64,000 nt of DNA from Acidovorax carolinensis (GTDB taxonomy: Bacteria > Pseudomonadota > Gammaproteobacteria > Burkholderiales > Burkholderiaceae_C), in NCBI RefSeq assembly GCF_002157145.1, contig NZ_CP021361.1, positions 2,535,001 through 2,599,000 on the forward strand, read 5' to 3'. Positions 53,338-62,336 of the stretch are shown here, in pieces. A program made the translations under genes and the position numbers. Positions within the stretch are counted from its first letter, which is position 1. The number at the start of each line of letters is the position of its first letter. The notes below the pieces were generated by a model that did not search any database, had not been told where the DNA came from, and saw nothing but the letters and a program-made list of their open reading frames with translations.

Positions 53338-54513
53338 ATGTCCAGCATCCAGATCATGGCGTTTGATGCCAGCGGAGCCATACGCTTCGTCGGCGATGTC
53401 TTACGAGGGGCAGCGTGCGGATGTTTCTGCCCCATGTGCAAGAGCCCGCTGGTGGCCAAACAAGGAGACACCAACGAGTGGCACTTCTCACACGAGGCCT
53501 CACAGGAGCGCCCCGAGTGCGAAGCCGGTGCGGAGAACCTCGCCAGAAGCCTGGGCATCGAATTTGCACGCGAGTTGGCTGAGCGTGGGGCGCTGGTGTT
53601 GCCCGAATACAGGACCTCGGCAGGCGTTTTCTCGGCGTGGCTGGACCGCTCACAAGACGTAGCGTGGAACGCTCAGATTTCAGGCCCTCTCGCATGGAGA
53701 GAGCATCCCCCGAAGTCCAAGGTGGTGGCCACCGGTGCGCTGGACACGGGTGCTGCCTTTGCGCTGTTCGTCCAGGTGGGCGACGCGGGCGTCCCTCAGG
53801 TCGACGACCTGCCTGAGCACTGCGCGTACGGCTCACTAGTGGTCTCAGCCGCATGGCCATCAGGCACCCGCACGCGCGAGGACGCTATGGCCATTCTCAA
53901 GCAGACGGTGAGCTTTCGCTGGGGGTATCACCCCGACACGCTGGGTCTCCGGGCCACCGCACAAGCCGCCATAGAGGCCGAAGAGAGTGCCGTGCGACAG
54001 CGCACCGAGGCATTGCAGCGCGAGCGCGCCAACGCAGCGGGGAGACGATGGGCTGAAATCGGCAAACGTCTGGAGCGACCTTACGATGTCCCCCCTGTAC
54101 TGCGGGATGTAGGCCTACAGGCATCCCCAGCGCCGAAACCCACTGCAAGCACCCCGCCAAGTGGAACCCGTTTCCCCGCCTATCCAGGCCACGCGCTGGG
54201 ATGCAACTTCCAGTTCTTCCGGCTGGGGGCAGATGAGGCGTGGGTGTTCTATCCGATGGATGTCGCCTTCATCAACGAGCACGTGAAGATGGCCAACGTC
54301 GCACAGCCGCTGCCAACCAAGCTCTGGGCGATTGCGCCAGTGGGCGGCCCACGCGAAGGGTGGGATGAATGCTTTCCGCCCAGCGTGGGCTCTGCCGATG
54401 CCGAACTCGGCATCTACTGGGTGCGTGACCACATCACGGCGGTGACCTTCCTCAGTCCCCGCTCCAAAGGGACCCACACGGCCAACGATCCAGCGGAGTT
54501 TTCGATCAAATAG
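53338..54513 (+). CDS. CoiA-like zinc-finger protein of unknown function
   Basis: 391 residues. The N-terminal ~70 residues (FCPMCKSPLVAKQGDTNEWH, FSHEASQERPECEAGAEN) match the Cys/His start of CoiA-like competence proteins, which continue into a nuclease domain. Here the following region lacks a D..ExK motif that I can see. A Glu/Arg/Ala-rich helical stretch covers residues ~205-245, then a Pro-rich linker, then a beta-rich C-terminal domain (FQFFRLGADEAWVFYPMDVA) of unknown type. No partner nuclease nearby. Could bind nucleic acid. Confidence 0.55.
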   Translation: MSSIQIMAFDASGAIRFVGDVLRGAACGCFCPMCKSPLVAKQGDTNEWHFSHEASQERPECEAGAENLARSLGIEFARELAERGALVLPEYRTSAGVFSAWLDRSQDVAWNAQISGPLAWREHPPKSKVVATGALDTGAAFALFVQVGDAGVPQVDDLPEHCAYGSLVVSAAWPSGTRTREDAMAILKQTVSFRWGYHPDTLGLRATAQAAIEAEESAVRQRTEALQRERANAAGRRWAEIGKRLERPYDVPPVLRDVGLQASPAPKPTASTPPSGTRFPAYPGHALGCNFQFFRLGADEAWVFYPMDVAFINEHVKMANVAQPLPTKLWAIAPVGGPREGWDECFPPSVGSADAELGIYWVRDHITAVTFLSPRSKGTHTANDPAEFSIK

Positions 54514-54529
54514 CACAGGAAACCTGGGG

Positions 54530-54835
54530 TCAAACCGAAACAGCAAGCTTCAGAACCACCCCGATCACGAACAGCGAGGCAGCGATACGACCCCAGCGCC
54601 AGGTGGTGAACCAGTAGCGGTGATTGACCCATACCGCGCGATGGATTCGCTCTGCTGAAACCAGGAGCGCAATCGCAACGGCCATGGGAGCGAGGATCCC
54701 GACGGGCGCATCGATCTGGCTCAAGAGGAATACCCAGAACAGCGGCCACGCCATCGCATCAATGGCCGCGAGCCATCGTCGACCGGTCCAGTGCGGTGCA
54801 TTGGCCCGAGGTTCACGCGCAACGAGCAGCCACAT
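54530..54835 (-). CDS. Small membrane protein
   Basis: 101 residues with three predicted membrane helices (IDAMAWPLFWVFLLSQI, ILAPMAVAIALLVSAE, IAASLFVIGVVLKLAVSV) and a Trp/Arg-rich loop. No family recognised. Convergent with the CoiA-like gene, 16 bases between stops. Confidence 0.6.
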   Translation of the reverse strand: MWLLVAREPRANAPHWTGRRWLAAIDAMAWPLFWVFLLSQIDAPVGILAPMAVAIALLVSAERIHRAVWVNHRYWFTTWRWGRIAASLFVIGVVLKLAVSV

Positions 54836-55574
54836 ACCAACCTCCAGTCACTTCATGCTTCACAGATCGAATCCACTGTTCTTCTCACCCATTCGGCCCC
54901 GGCACTGCCCAGAATCGAACGGCAATCGACAAACGTTCAAAGATTGACAGATCGCGCCCGGTGATTGAACCCACACGGCAAACAACCGTAAAAGATGTTT
55001 CATCGCTCGCGGGTTCATGGCCCGCCCTGTGATCCACCAAATCGTGTCGTCTGATCCCCAAGGAACACTGCCCCAATTTCCGAGGGAGCTGGATTGGGAA
55101 TCCGTCCCTCGATCATCGAGTCTGTTCAGGTGTGCACCCTGCCCCGCATTCGTCGGTCGCCGTGCGACACCCAATGCGCTGCGTCAAGGCGCAAGTGCCT
55201 GGGCACCGTGGAATAAATGGACGGAGCCCACCAGAGTGAAACGGCGGTGGGAAGGCGGCCGTTTATGCCGCGAAAGGCCTTGGCGTCTGCACCGGCAGCG
55301 CTATGGTTCGCAAGTCGGCGAGCGGCGAATTTTCAGGGGCGGCACCTTGTGGAGATTATTGAAAGGACCATCCACAAATAGGGAACGCAATTCCATGAGT
55401 CTCGGTTCGTGAAACGCCGAGTGCCATCAATTCGTTCCAAGAGGCTCCGACGGACGGAAACGACTGGAAACCATTGAGACGCCCACGATACCCGCACCAT
55501 CTAGACAGGTTTTCCCTACACCCCGCTAAATGGATGCAGTCAGCAAGCTGTCGTAGCTGAGCCTCCTGGAGCAC
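54836..55574. other. 740-base stretch without a supported gene
   Basis: Several short open frames exist, but none has homology I recognise, a good ribosome binding site or neighbour overlap. Probably degraded accessory DNA plus the promoter of the LysR gene. Confidence 0.5.
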
Positions 55575-56588
55575 ATGCACATGCTGGATCGTGATCAGTT
55601 GGAAACGTTTGCCACCGTGGTCGAGCAGCAGAGCTTTGACCGCGCGGCAACCGTGCTCAGCATCACGCGCGGCGCCGTCTCTCAGCGGATCAAGGCCTTG
55701 GAGGAATCGCTGTCCACCGTGCTGGTCAAGCGCGAGCGGCCAGTGGCGGCCACGCACGCAGGCGAGGTGTTGCTGCGTCATGTGAAGGCATTGCGCATTC
55801 TTGAAGGTTCTGCGCTTCAAGAGTTGACGCCCACCGCCAAACCGCACGCCCCCGTGTCCCTGGCCATTGCGGTGAATGCCGATTCCCTGGCCACCTGGTT
55901 TCCTGAAGTGCTCAAGGAGCTGCTGATGGGTCAGCTGGTGGCCCTGGAGGTGATAGCAGACGATCAAGACCACACCTCTGCCCTGCTGGCTCGCGGCGAT
56001 GTGATCGGGTGCATTTCGACATCTGCCAAACCCGCAGATGGCTTTTTGGCCGAATGCCTGGGCGCCATGGAATACCGCTGCTATGCGACGCCAGCTTTCG
56101 CCTCCACGCACTTTCCGAGCGGACTCACGGTGCCAGCAGTACTGTCAACACCGGCGGTGTTGTTCAACCGCAAGGACTCGCTGCACGACGACTTCCTGAA
56201 AAGGCATTTTGGGTTTGCCGTTGAGCGGTACGCCAGACACTACCTGCCCTCGCCCGTCGCCTTGCTCGAAGGGGTTGCCATGGGCGCTGGCTATGGTCTG
56301 ATTCCCAGCTGGCAGGCGGCACCCTTGGTGGAAGCGGGACAGCTCGTGGACGTCTGCCCCAATGAGCGAGAGATGGTGGACCTGTTCTGGCACCACTGGG
56401 ACCTCGAACCACCGATGGCCAGTGACATCACTGCCTTGATCGTCAAGGTAGCCAGAAACAGCCTGGAGCCTTCGGTCGGGTTCGAGCCATCAACGGCGCA
56501 AACTGGACCATCGCCGAGCCGACCCTCCGGCCACAAAGCGGAGCCACAAGGCGGTGCCAGCGGACAAGAAGCATCCGAGCAGCAGTGA
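55575..56588 (+). CDS. LysR-family transcriptional regulator (ArgP/LysG-like)
   Basis: 337 residues. N-terminal winged HTH (LETFATVVEQQSFDRAATVL, SITRGAVSQRIKALEESL) and a type 2 periplasmic-binding effector domain. SQRIKALE and the overall pattern fit the ArgP/IciA branch, which usually controls an amino-acid exporter beside it. TGGAG stands four bases before ATG 55575. The last ~40 residues (after VARNSLEPSVG) are a low-complexity tail, not typical of the family, lying in a 99-base overlap with the convergent transporter gene. Confidence 0.85.
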   Translation: MHMLDRDQLETFATVVEQQSFDRAATVLSITRGAVSQRIKALEESLSTVLVKRERPVAATHAGEVLLRHVKALRILEGSALQELTPTAKPHAPVSLAIAVNADSLATWFPEVLKELLMGQLVALEVIADDQDHTSALLARGDVIGCISTSAKPADGFLAECLGAMEYRCYATPAFASTHFPSGLTVPAVLSTPAVLFNRKDSLHDDFLKRHFGFAVERYARHYLPSPVALLEGVAMGAGYGLIPSWQAAPLVEAGQLVDVCPNEREMVDLFWHHWDLEPPMASDITALIVKVARNSLEPSVGFEPSTAQTGPSPSRPSGHKAEPQGGASGQEASEQQ

Positions 56589-57758
56589 CACCACGTCGGT
56601 GTCTTCACCATACTGCCCCAGCCAGCCCGCCAGATGCACAGCGACTGAACCTGCGAAGCCAACCGCCACGATCCACTTTGCGTGCTGCGGAAGCACGACG
56701 ATGCCTGTGACCATGGTGGCAAAGCAAACGCTGATGCTGGCGATGTAGACCACGTTGACCGACACCATGGTGTCCACAATGCCCTGATCACGGGAGGCCA
56801 GCAACGCGCTCAAACCCAAGGCAATGAGCGCAATCATCGGATGACCCGCCGAACGACTGCCAGAAGCGGCGCACGCCAATGCTTCCGTCATGGCGCGCAA
56901 GATCGCTGCGCCTGCACCCAACGCTGCCACGGACAGGGCGATGAGCATCAACTTGTCGGCGCCCTGCCCCACCGAGCCAGCGACCTGACCCAGCACCCAG
57001 GGAACCACCTGCTTGGTGTCCACTAAATCGCCCAACATGCCACCACCCTGCATGGCGACCACCACGGCCGACGGTAGGAAAGCGATCACGAAGAGCAGCA
57101 GCCCCGCCAGAACGCAGCCGCCCACGGCAGCCACGGGTGAGCGCGCGGCCAATACGAATTGCTGGTAGTCGGCACCGGTACACACCAGCAAGCCGACGGC
57201 CAAAGAAACGGCCACCACGCGGGATGCACTGAACGTTGACAGGTCTTCGGAAAAAGCGGGAATCGCCTGCAGGTAGAGGCCCATTCCGTTGGCCACGACC
57301 AGCGCGTAGACGAGGACAGTGGCGCTTGCAAGTAGACACATGGCGAACAGCGCCGATGCGAACCGCAAGTCCAATCGCGATGTGCCGTAGATCAACAGCA
57401 AGATCGTCATGTAGCTGTGTGGCTGTTCAAGGCCCAACAAGTCCAGCACCGCAACGCCGCCTTGAATCTGGGCAGCCAGTACGCCCGACATCCAGATCAA
57501 TGACAACAAGGCCACAACGCCTTGAAGCTGCTTGCCATAGGCACTGCCAAACAGATCCCAGACCGGAAGCCCAGTTGCCCAGAGCTGCCGTGCGAACGCA
57601 GCCAACACCAGCATGCCAAAGCCCGTAGCTACCCCGTAGATGCTGCCTGCCATGCCGTGGGAAAGTGCCAGTTCGCCCGACCCGAAAAGAAATCCGATCC
57701 CGTAGCTGGCTGAGACCAGGAGCGCCGCAACCTGCAAGCTACCCAGCGTCCTGTTCAT
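56490..57758 (-). CDS. Multi-pass membrane transporter (sodium:solute symporter-like)
   Basis: 422 residues with about 11-12 hydrophobic helices. The N-terminus SASYGIGFLFGSGELALSHG resembles the start of sodium:solute symporter (LeuT-fold) permeases. Substrate unknown. ATG 57758 overlaps the desaturase stop (ATGA), so it is translationally coupled to it. The gene ends inside the LysR gene on the opposite strand, so LysR may be its regulator, as with ArgP and its exporter. Confidence 0.7.
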   Translation of the reverse strand: MNRTLGSLQVAALLVSASYGIGFLFGSGELALSHGMAGSIYGVATGFGMLVLAAFARQLWATGLPVWDLFGSAYGKQLQGVVALLSLIWMSGVLAAQIQGGVAVLDLLGLEQPHSYMTILLLIYGTSRLDLRFASALFAMCLLASATVLVYALVVANGMGLYLQAIPAFSEDLSTFSASRVVAVSLAVGLLVCTGADYQQFVLAARSPVAAVGGCVLAGLLLFVIAFLPSAVVVAMQGGGMLGDLVDTKQVVPWVLGQVAGSVGQGADKLMLIALSVAALGAGAAILRAMTEALACAASGSRSAGHPMIALIALGLSALLASRDQGIVDTMVSVNVVYIASISVCFATMVTGIVVLPQHAKWIVAVGFAGSVAVHLAGWLGQYGEDTDVVSLLLGCFLSAGTALWLRFVAGGSARRWSSLRR

Positions 57759-58702
57759 GGAACCCGCCCTTGCGTCTGCCAGACGCCAGTTACTGGATCG
57801 GCACCGGTGAAGTAGGCACAGCAGACCTTGCCACGATCCCGAAAGACTTCTTGCCCTTTCAGCAACCGGTGCGCCTCGGGCAGTCGGTAGTAAGGCACCG
57901 CCGGCAGAAGGTGATGGGTGAGGTGGTAGCCGTTGTTGCGCGGGTGGATCAGCCAGCGCCAGACACCGTGGCAAGCCATGTCACGCGTAAAGGTGAACAC
58001 GCCGCCCGGCTGAAGGCCGAAGTGATCGCACATCTCGCGGAAGGTGGTGATCAGATGGAATACCGTCGCTCTGGCCAGCAGCCACAGCACCAGGAATGTG
58101 ATCGTGAAGTCGGCACCGGCCACCACCCACAGCAACGCCACCGCCCCAAGCCACCAGCCAAGGATGTAGAGCTGACTGGCCGTGCGAACCTGGCGCGAGA
58201 CCAGGTGCCCACCCATCGACGACAGCCAGGCGTTCAAAGAAAAGACCTGGTCCAGGTAGCTCGAGAACCAGTTCGTCGGCCCACTTCGAGCGAAGAACAG
58301 AAGATCGGGGTCACCCCCGTCGGTCCCGAGTTCCATGTGGTGTTTGAAGTGCGTTTCGCGGTAGCGTGTCAGGCTCGCGAACAACAAGGGCGCGATGAAA
58401 AGTCGGGCCACCAGGTCATTTCGCCGTCGATCCCGCCACAGATTCCGATGCCCTGCGTCGTGGAGGAGGTTGCCGAGCGCGCGTTGACGGTTGGCGATCA
58501 GCACAACGGCCACTGGCGCGAACAGCTCGCTCCACCAAACGACCAGCACCACCGAGCTGAGAACGCTGAGCCAGTCGAAGGCAATGTCCAGCACGGCGCG
58601 CCAGGGCGCCAGCCGAAACAGTTCACAGTGCGGATCGCCCTGTTGGCGCAGCTCTGATCGAAGCGCGGCCATGTCCGAAAGGACATGCGAAGTCGTTGTC
58701 AT
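57755..58702 (-). CDS. Fatty-acid desaturase family protein
   Basis: 315-residue membrane di-iron enzyme. Three histidine boxes: HDAGHR (HxxxH), HFKHH (HxxHH) and YHLTHH (HxxHH), with four hydrophobic segments between them. Introduces double bonds or hydroxyl groups into acyl chains or a related hydrocarbon; the substrate cannot be told. AGGAAGGAG precedes ATG 58702 at good spacing. First gene of a two-gene operon with the transporter. Confidence 0.85.
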   Translation of the reverse strand: MTTTSHVLSDMAALRSELRQQGDPHCELFRLAPWRAVLDIAFDWLSVLSSVVLVVWWSELFAPVAVVLIANRQRALGNLLHDAGHRNLWRDRRRNDLVARLFIAPLLFASLTRYRETHFKHHMELGTDGGDPDLLFFARSGPTNWFSSYLDQVFSLNAWLSSMGGHLVSRQVRTASQLYILGWWLGAVALLWVVAGADFTITFLVLWLLARATVFHLITTFREMCDHFGLQPGGVFTFTRDMACHGVWRWLIHPRNNGYHLTHHLLPAVPYYRLPEAHRLLKGQEVFRDRGKVCCAYFTGADPVTGVWQTQGRVP

Positions 58703-58973
58703 GGTGGACACTCCTTCCTCACGGCGTGCGGCTGCGGACGGCCTCGCAGCGCACGGTAGCGTATGTCGGAGCACAAGGCCCAGGCCGCGCCAAAAGGTAG
58801 CAGGAGATCCCAGCAGCGTGCCGTGGTTTAGGAACTTTGGCAGCGCGTCAATTCAGCTAAACCAGTCCCTTCCGCGGTGCACCTGCGCACTTGTGCACAC
58901 CCCGGGTCAATGCCAGCCGCCCATAATCAACGCCGAAAGCCAACACCATTTCCCTGTGCAGGAGGACATTTGA

Positions 58974-59387
58974 GTGAGCGGAGAAAAAGACCAAGTTCGG
59001 CTGCAGCAAATGATGGCCCCTGACCTTCGGCCAGAAACCTACGTCTACTGCACCTTCCAGGACCATCGCCTCCCTGCGGACCTCTCCCCCATCTGCACGT
59101 TCAGGGAGGCCGAAGGATTGACGGCCATCGTGGAGCGCTCTCAAGCCATACAGGCCAAGGTGCCCTACATCTTTGAGGCCAAACTCATCACGCTCACCGT
59201 TCACTCGTCACTGGAAGCCATCGGCTTTCTGGCCATGATCTCCTCGGCCCTGGCCAAAGAAGGCATACCGTGTAACGCGGTCGCAGCCTTCCACCACGAT
59301 CATCTGTTCATTCCGGTTGAGCGCGCCGATGACGCGTTCTCTTTGCTGAACGCTTTGAGCCACAGCAGCGCTCCGGCAGTGATTTGA
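58974..59387 (+). CDS. ACT-domain protein
   Basis: 137 residues from GTG 58974 (AGGAGG eight bases upstream). It resembles the small ACT_7/DUF2241 type: TYVYCTFQDHRLPADLSPIC, then FREAEGLTAIVE and FLAMISSALAKEGIPCNAVA followed by HDHLFIPVERADDA. ACT domains bind amino acids and usually regulate metabolism; no partner enzyme domain is fused. Divergent from the desaturase gene with about 270 bases between. Confidence 0.8.
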   Translation: MSGEKDQVRLQQMMAPDLRPETYVYCTFQDHRLPADLSPICTFREAEGLTAIVERSQAIQAKVPYIFEAKLITLTVHSSLEAIGFLAMISSALAKEGIPCNAVAAFHHDHLFIPVERADDAFSLLNALSHSSAPAVI

Positions 59388-59576
59388 CGCGCTGCGTACC
59401 GTCGTTTAGCGCGACTGAACCCGCTGCAGATTTGGGCGCCCTGCCGGGATTTCCTTTGACATCGCGCGACGCGCTTGTCTACCCTACCCGCTATCCAGTC
59501 TGTTGAGACTTGGGGGTGGGTTACGCGGTGTGAGCGCTGCGTGGCCTGTCGGTCAACCAGACCTGCAGGAGTGGGG

Positions 59577-60014
59577 ATGAACAACTTTCAACTTCCCGAG
59601 GTGACGCCGTCAGCATCTGCGGTTGCGCCACGCCATTCGGTCAAACGCCGTATCGATCCTATCGACGCACCCGCCCGCCCCCTGGGCTCCAAACGTTTGG
59701 CGCTGATCGCAAAGCGCACCAACGCTGCCGCATCGACGTCTGACCGCCATGCGGAGCGCATCGCTGAGGGCGATACCTTGCTGACAAACCACGATGGCAC
59801 CGTGACCTTCCTCCTGCGCGCCACCCGCTACGGGCTGCTGATGGAGCGCACCCAACGCCAAGCTTCGGGCATGCGGCTGGTACAGACGATGGTCTTTCAT
59901 GACGTGAAGAGCTTCGACCGCTGGTGTGCGGTCGAGCCGTTGCGTTTTGATGATGGCCTGCTGTTCAGCAAACTGGGACGCCAGGGTCATGCTGCATTTT
60001 CAATACACCCCTGA
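59577..60014 (+). CDS. Hypothetical protein upstream of a LuxR gene
   Basis: 145 residues. AGGAG precedes ATG 59577. Basic N-terminal 60 residues, then a compact domain (ERIAEGDTLLTNHDGTVTFL, MVFHDVKSFDRWCAVEPLRF). I recognise no family; similar small proteins occur beside LuxR-type regulators. Its end overlaps the LuxR start by 26 bases, so the two are coupled. Confidence 0.6.
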   Translation: MNNFQLPEVTPSASAVAPRHSVKRRIDPIDAPARPLGSKRLALIAKRTNAAASTSDRHAERIAEGDTLLTNHDGTVTFLLRATRYGLLMERTQRQASGMRLVQTMVFHDVKSFDRWCAVEPLRFDDGLLFSKLGRQGHAAFSIHP

Positions 60015-60771
60015 CCGCATCGAGCCTGCTTCAGGCAGCCCTGCGAGAGGGGACAACGCGCGCGTTCTTCAGATCCTCCCATTAATCACAGATGCGAGGT
60101 CCCCGGGCGAAGTGATCTCATTGTTTCGCGAGGCAGTTGTGGGTCTGGGAGCTGATGCAGGCTACTTCCTGAGTTGCCTTCGAGACGATGCAACCCGAAC
60201 CTCATTTCGATCGTTTTGGGCATGTGATCCAGCATGGCCCGCGGAGTACGCTGCTCAACGATGGTTCGAACATGATCCATGGTTGCGCTATGCATCGTGC
60301 GACGCGGAACCCACCCGTGCCAGCTACCTCCCCTGCACATCCCCCGAAGAAAACGCCTTCATCCGCGCAGCTGCAGAGCATGGCTTCGCATCTGCTTTGA
60401 TCGCACCTGCCCCCAGCTCGGTTGGTCTCTCAAGGGTCGGTGTCCTGTGCCTGGGATCAGCTGACCCCGAAAGGTTCGAGGGCGAAAGCTACCCCAGGGT
60501 CAGGGTGCTGGCGCGCGCGCTCGCCATGGAGCTACATCACTCGATTGCAAAATCCATGCGAGAGGAACTGCTCCGGGGTGCGAGCCTTACAGAATCCGAA
60601 CTGCACCTCTTGCGATGTGAGGCTGCAGGACACAGCAGCAAGGTGATCGGTGCGGCCATGAATCTTGAGGCCAAAACCATCGACAGCCGGTTTCAGCGCG
60701 TCAACGCAAAGCTGGGAGCGCCGGACAGGCGAACAGCTGTACGCATCGCCCGCCTTTACGGCCTGCTTTAG
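59989..60771 (+). CDS. LuxR-family regulator with autoinducer-binding-like domain (LuxR solo)
   Basis: 260 residues. The N-terminal ~170 residues resemble an autoinducer-binding domain (WPAEYAAQRWFEHDPWLRYA has the conserved Asp-Pro of acyl-homoserine-lactone receptors). The C-terminal GerE/LuxR HTH is SLTESELHLLRCEAAGHSSK then VIGAAMNLEAKTIDSRFQRV. No luxI-type synthase is visible, so it probably senses an external signal. ATG 59989 lies within the previous gene. Confidence 0.83.
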   Translation: MLHFQYTPDRIEPASGSPARGDNARVLQILPLITDARSPGEVISLFREAVVGLGADAGYFLSCLRDDATRTSFRSFWACDPAWPAEYAAQRWFEHDPWLRYASCDAEPTRASYLPCTSPEENAFIRAAAEHGFASALIAPAPSSVGLSRVGVLCLGSADPERFEGESYPRVRVLARALAMELHHSIAKSMREELLRGASLTESELHLLRCEAAGHSSKVIGAAMNLEAKTIDSRFQRVNAKLGAPDRRTAVRIARLYGLL

Positions 60772-60777
60772 TTAAGG

Positions 60778-60848
60778 GTTGTAGGACGCCCTCCCGCGCA
60801 GGCACGCCGACGACACACGCTGACCACGAAGGGTGGGCGTCGTACAAG
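60778..60848. terminator. Long-loop inverted repeat after the LuxR gene
   Basis: TTGTAGGACGCCC and GGGCGTCGTACAA pair with one mismatch, 43-base loop. No T-run; may be a weak terminator or the edge of the IS91-family element. Confidence 0.4.
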
Positions 60849-61123
60849 CCTCTAGGGAGGAAACCGCGGGGAGCACCCGTCTGGGCGTACCAGCTGGCAG
60901 CTCTATGGGGATTTGACAGTGCGCAGAGATGTGGGAGGTGGCCGTTGCGCCAACTGGCCAGTGCGCGAAGGCGCCACCACGGCGTACCGTGCGATTTCAC
61001 ATGAGCATCTGCAGCCGATCTCGCAGGGGTCGCGCCGTGGATTTCTGAGTCGGACGCAGGGGTCTCCGGCGAGCCGTGGTGAGCCCGCTCCAGACACACG
61101 CAAAGTTGCGAACGCCGAGGTGC
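60849..61123. other. Region between the LuxR gene and the IS91 transposase
   Basis: 275 bases without a gene; it should contain the oriIS end of the IS91-family element, which I could not fix by eye. Confidence 0.4.
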
Positions 61124-62329
61124 TCACGGTGGACCTCGCTGGTGAGGTGTGCGAATGGGCTGCCCACGAGCGAACGTCTCGACGATGAGCATCATCGCGC
61201 CGCAGTGAACGCACACGAAGGTCGGACGGATCTGGTCGGCCGCACCGCACCCAACCTTCTCGGGCAATGCGCCTGGTGCCTCGGGCGTGAGCAGCTGGCG
61301 CGCCTGGTCAATGCACTCCCGCCGATGGGTGTTGGCCAGCAGTCCGTAGTGCCGGATGCGGTGGAACCCGACGGGCAAGACGTGCAGCAGGAAGCGGCGC
61401 ATGAACTCATCCGGCGAGAGCGTCATCGTCTTGTGGCGTGTCCTGCCTTGGCCTCGGTCTTTGTCACGGTAGTCCTTCCAGCGGAACGTCACCCCACGCT
61501 CGTCGTGCGCCACCAGGCGCGAGTTGGAGATCGCCACCCGGTGCGTGTAGCGCGAGAGGTAGGCCAGTACAGCCTGTGGCCCCGCAAACGGCTTCTTGGC
61601 ATAGACCACCCATTCACACCGGCGCAGTGGTGCGAGCCACCGCGCGAAGGCCTTCGGGTCCGCGAGCGCGGTGTGTTGCGAGAAGAACTGCAACGTGCCC
61701 GCGCGGTGCTCTTGTTCCAGTGCTTCCAGGAAGAGCCGCCGGAACAGACGCGAGAGCACACGCACCGGCAGGAAGAAACCCGGTCGGCACGCCACCCAAC
61801 GCTCCCCGTCCAGCGAGAGCCCGCCGCCGGGCACGATGCCGTGCACGTGCGGGTGGTGCGTGAGTGCCGAACCCCAGGTGTGCAGCACCAGGGTGGCACC
61901 GATCTGGGCACCCAGGTGCCGGGGATCGGCGGCGATGGTGCGCAGCGTCTGTGCCGCCACCTCGAACAGCAGGCCGTAGACGACGGCCTTGTTCCAGTAC
62001 GCGATCTCGCTGATGGGTGCGGGCAGCGTGAAGACCACATGGAAGTAGTCCAGGGGCAGCAGGTCGGCCTGGCGCGCATCCAGCCAGCGCTGCGCAGCCC
62101 TGGCCTGGCACTTGGGGCAGTGGCGGTTGCGGCAGGAGTTGTAGGCGACCTGCAGGCGCTGGCAGTCTTCACAGCGCAGCACATGTCCCCCCAGTGCCGC
62201 GCTGCGGCACTGCTCGATGGCTGTCATGACCTTGAGCTGACCCAGGCTCAGGTGGGAGCGCTGGGCTTGCCGCCAGGCCGGCCCGTGGGTGCGGAAGATG
62301 TCCGCCACCTCCAGGGCAGCGGTGCCCAT
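61124..62329 (-). CDS. IS91-family transposase (HUH/Y2 type)
   Basis: 401 residues, rolling-circle transposase. N-terminal zinc finger (RCEDCQR, NSCRNRHCPKCQ), metal-binding HUH motif HHPHVHGIV (His161 and His163), and the tyrosine motif in YLSRYTHRVAISNSR. C-terminal KTMTLSPDEFMRRFLLHVLP is also typical. It looks intact. Starts eight bases after the tyrosine-recombinase stop. Confidence 0.95.
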   Translation of the reverse strand: MGTAALEVADIFRTHGPAWRQAQRSHLSLGQLKVMTAIEQCRSAALGGHVLRCEDCQRLQVAYNSCRNRHCPKCQARAAQRWLDARQADLLPLDYFHVVFTLPAPISEIAYWNKAVVYGLLFEVAAQTLRTIAADPRHLGAQIGATLVLHTWGSALTHHPHVHGIVPGGGLSLDGERWVACRPGFFLPVRVLSRLFRRLFLEALEQEHRAGTLQFFSQHTALADPKAFARWLAPLRRCEWVVYAKKPFAGPQAVLAYLSRYTHRVAISNSRLVAHDERGVTFRWKDYRDKDRGQGRTRHKTMTLSPDEFMRRFLLHVLPVGFHRIRHYGLLANTHRRECIDQARQLLTPEAPGALPEKVGCGAADQIRPTFVCVHCGAMMLIVETFARGQPIRTPHQRGPP

Positions 62330-62336
62330 GGTGGGC

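Noticed and set aside
55017-55412. 131-codon ORF between the membrane protein and LysR genes
   Set aside because: Arg/Trp-rich composition typical of random GC-rich frames, no homology recognised, no start signal.
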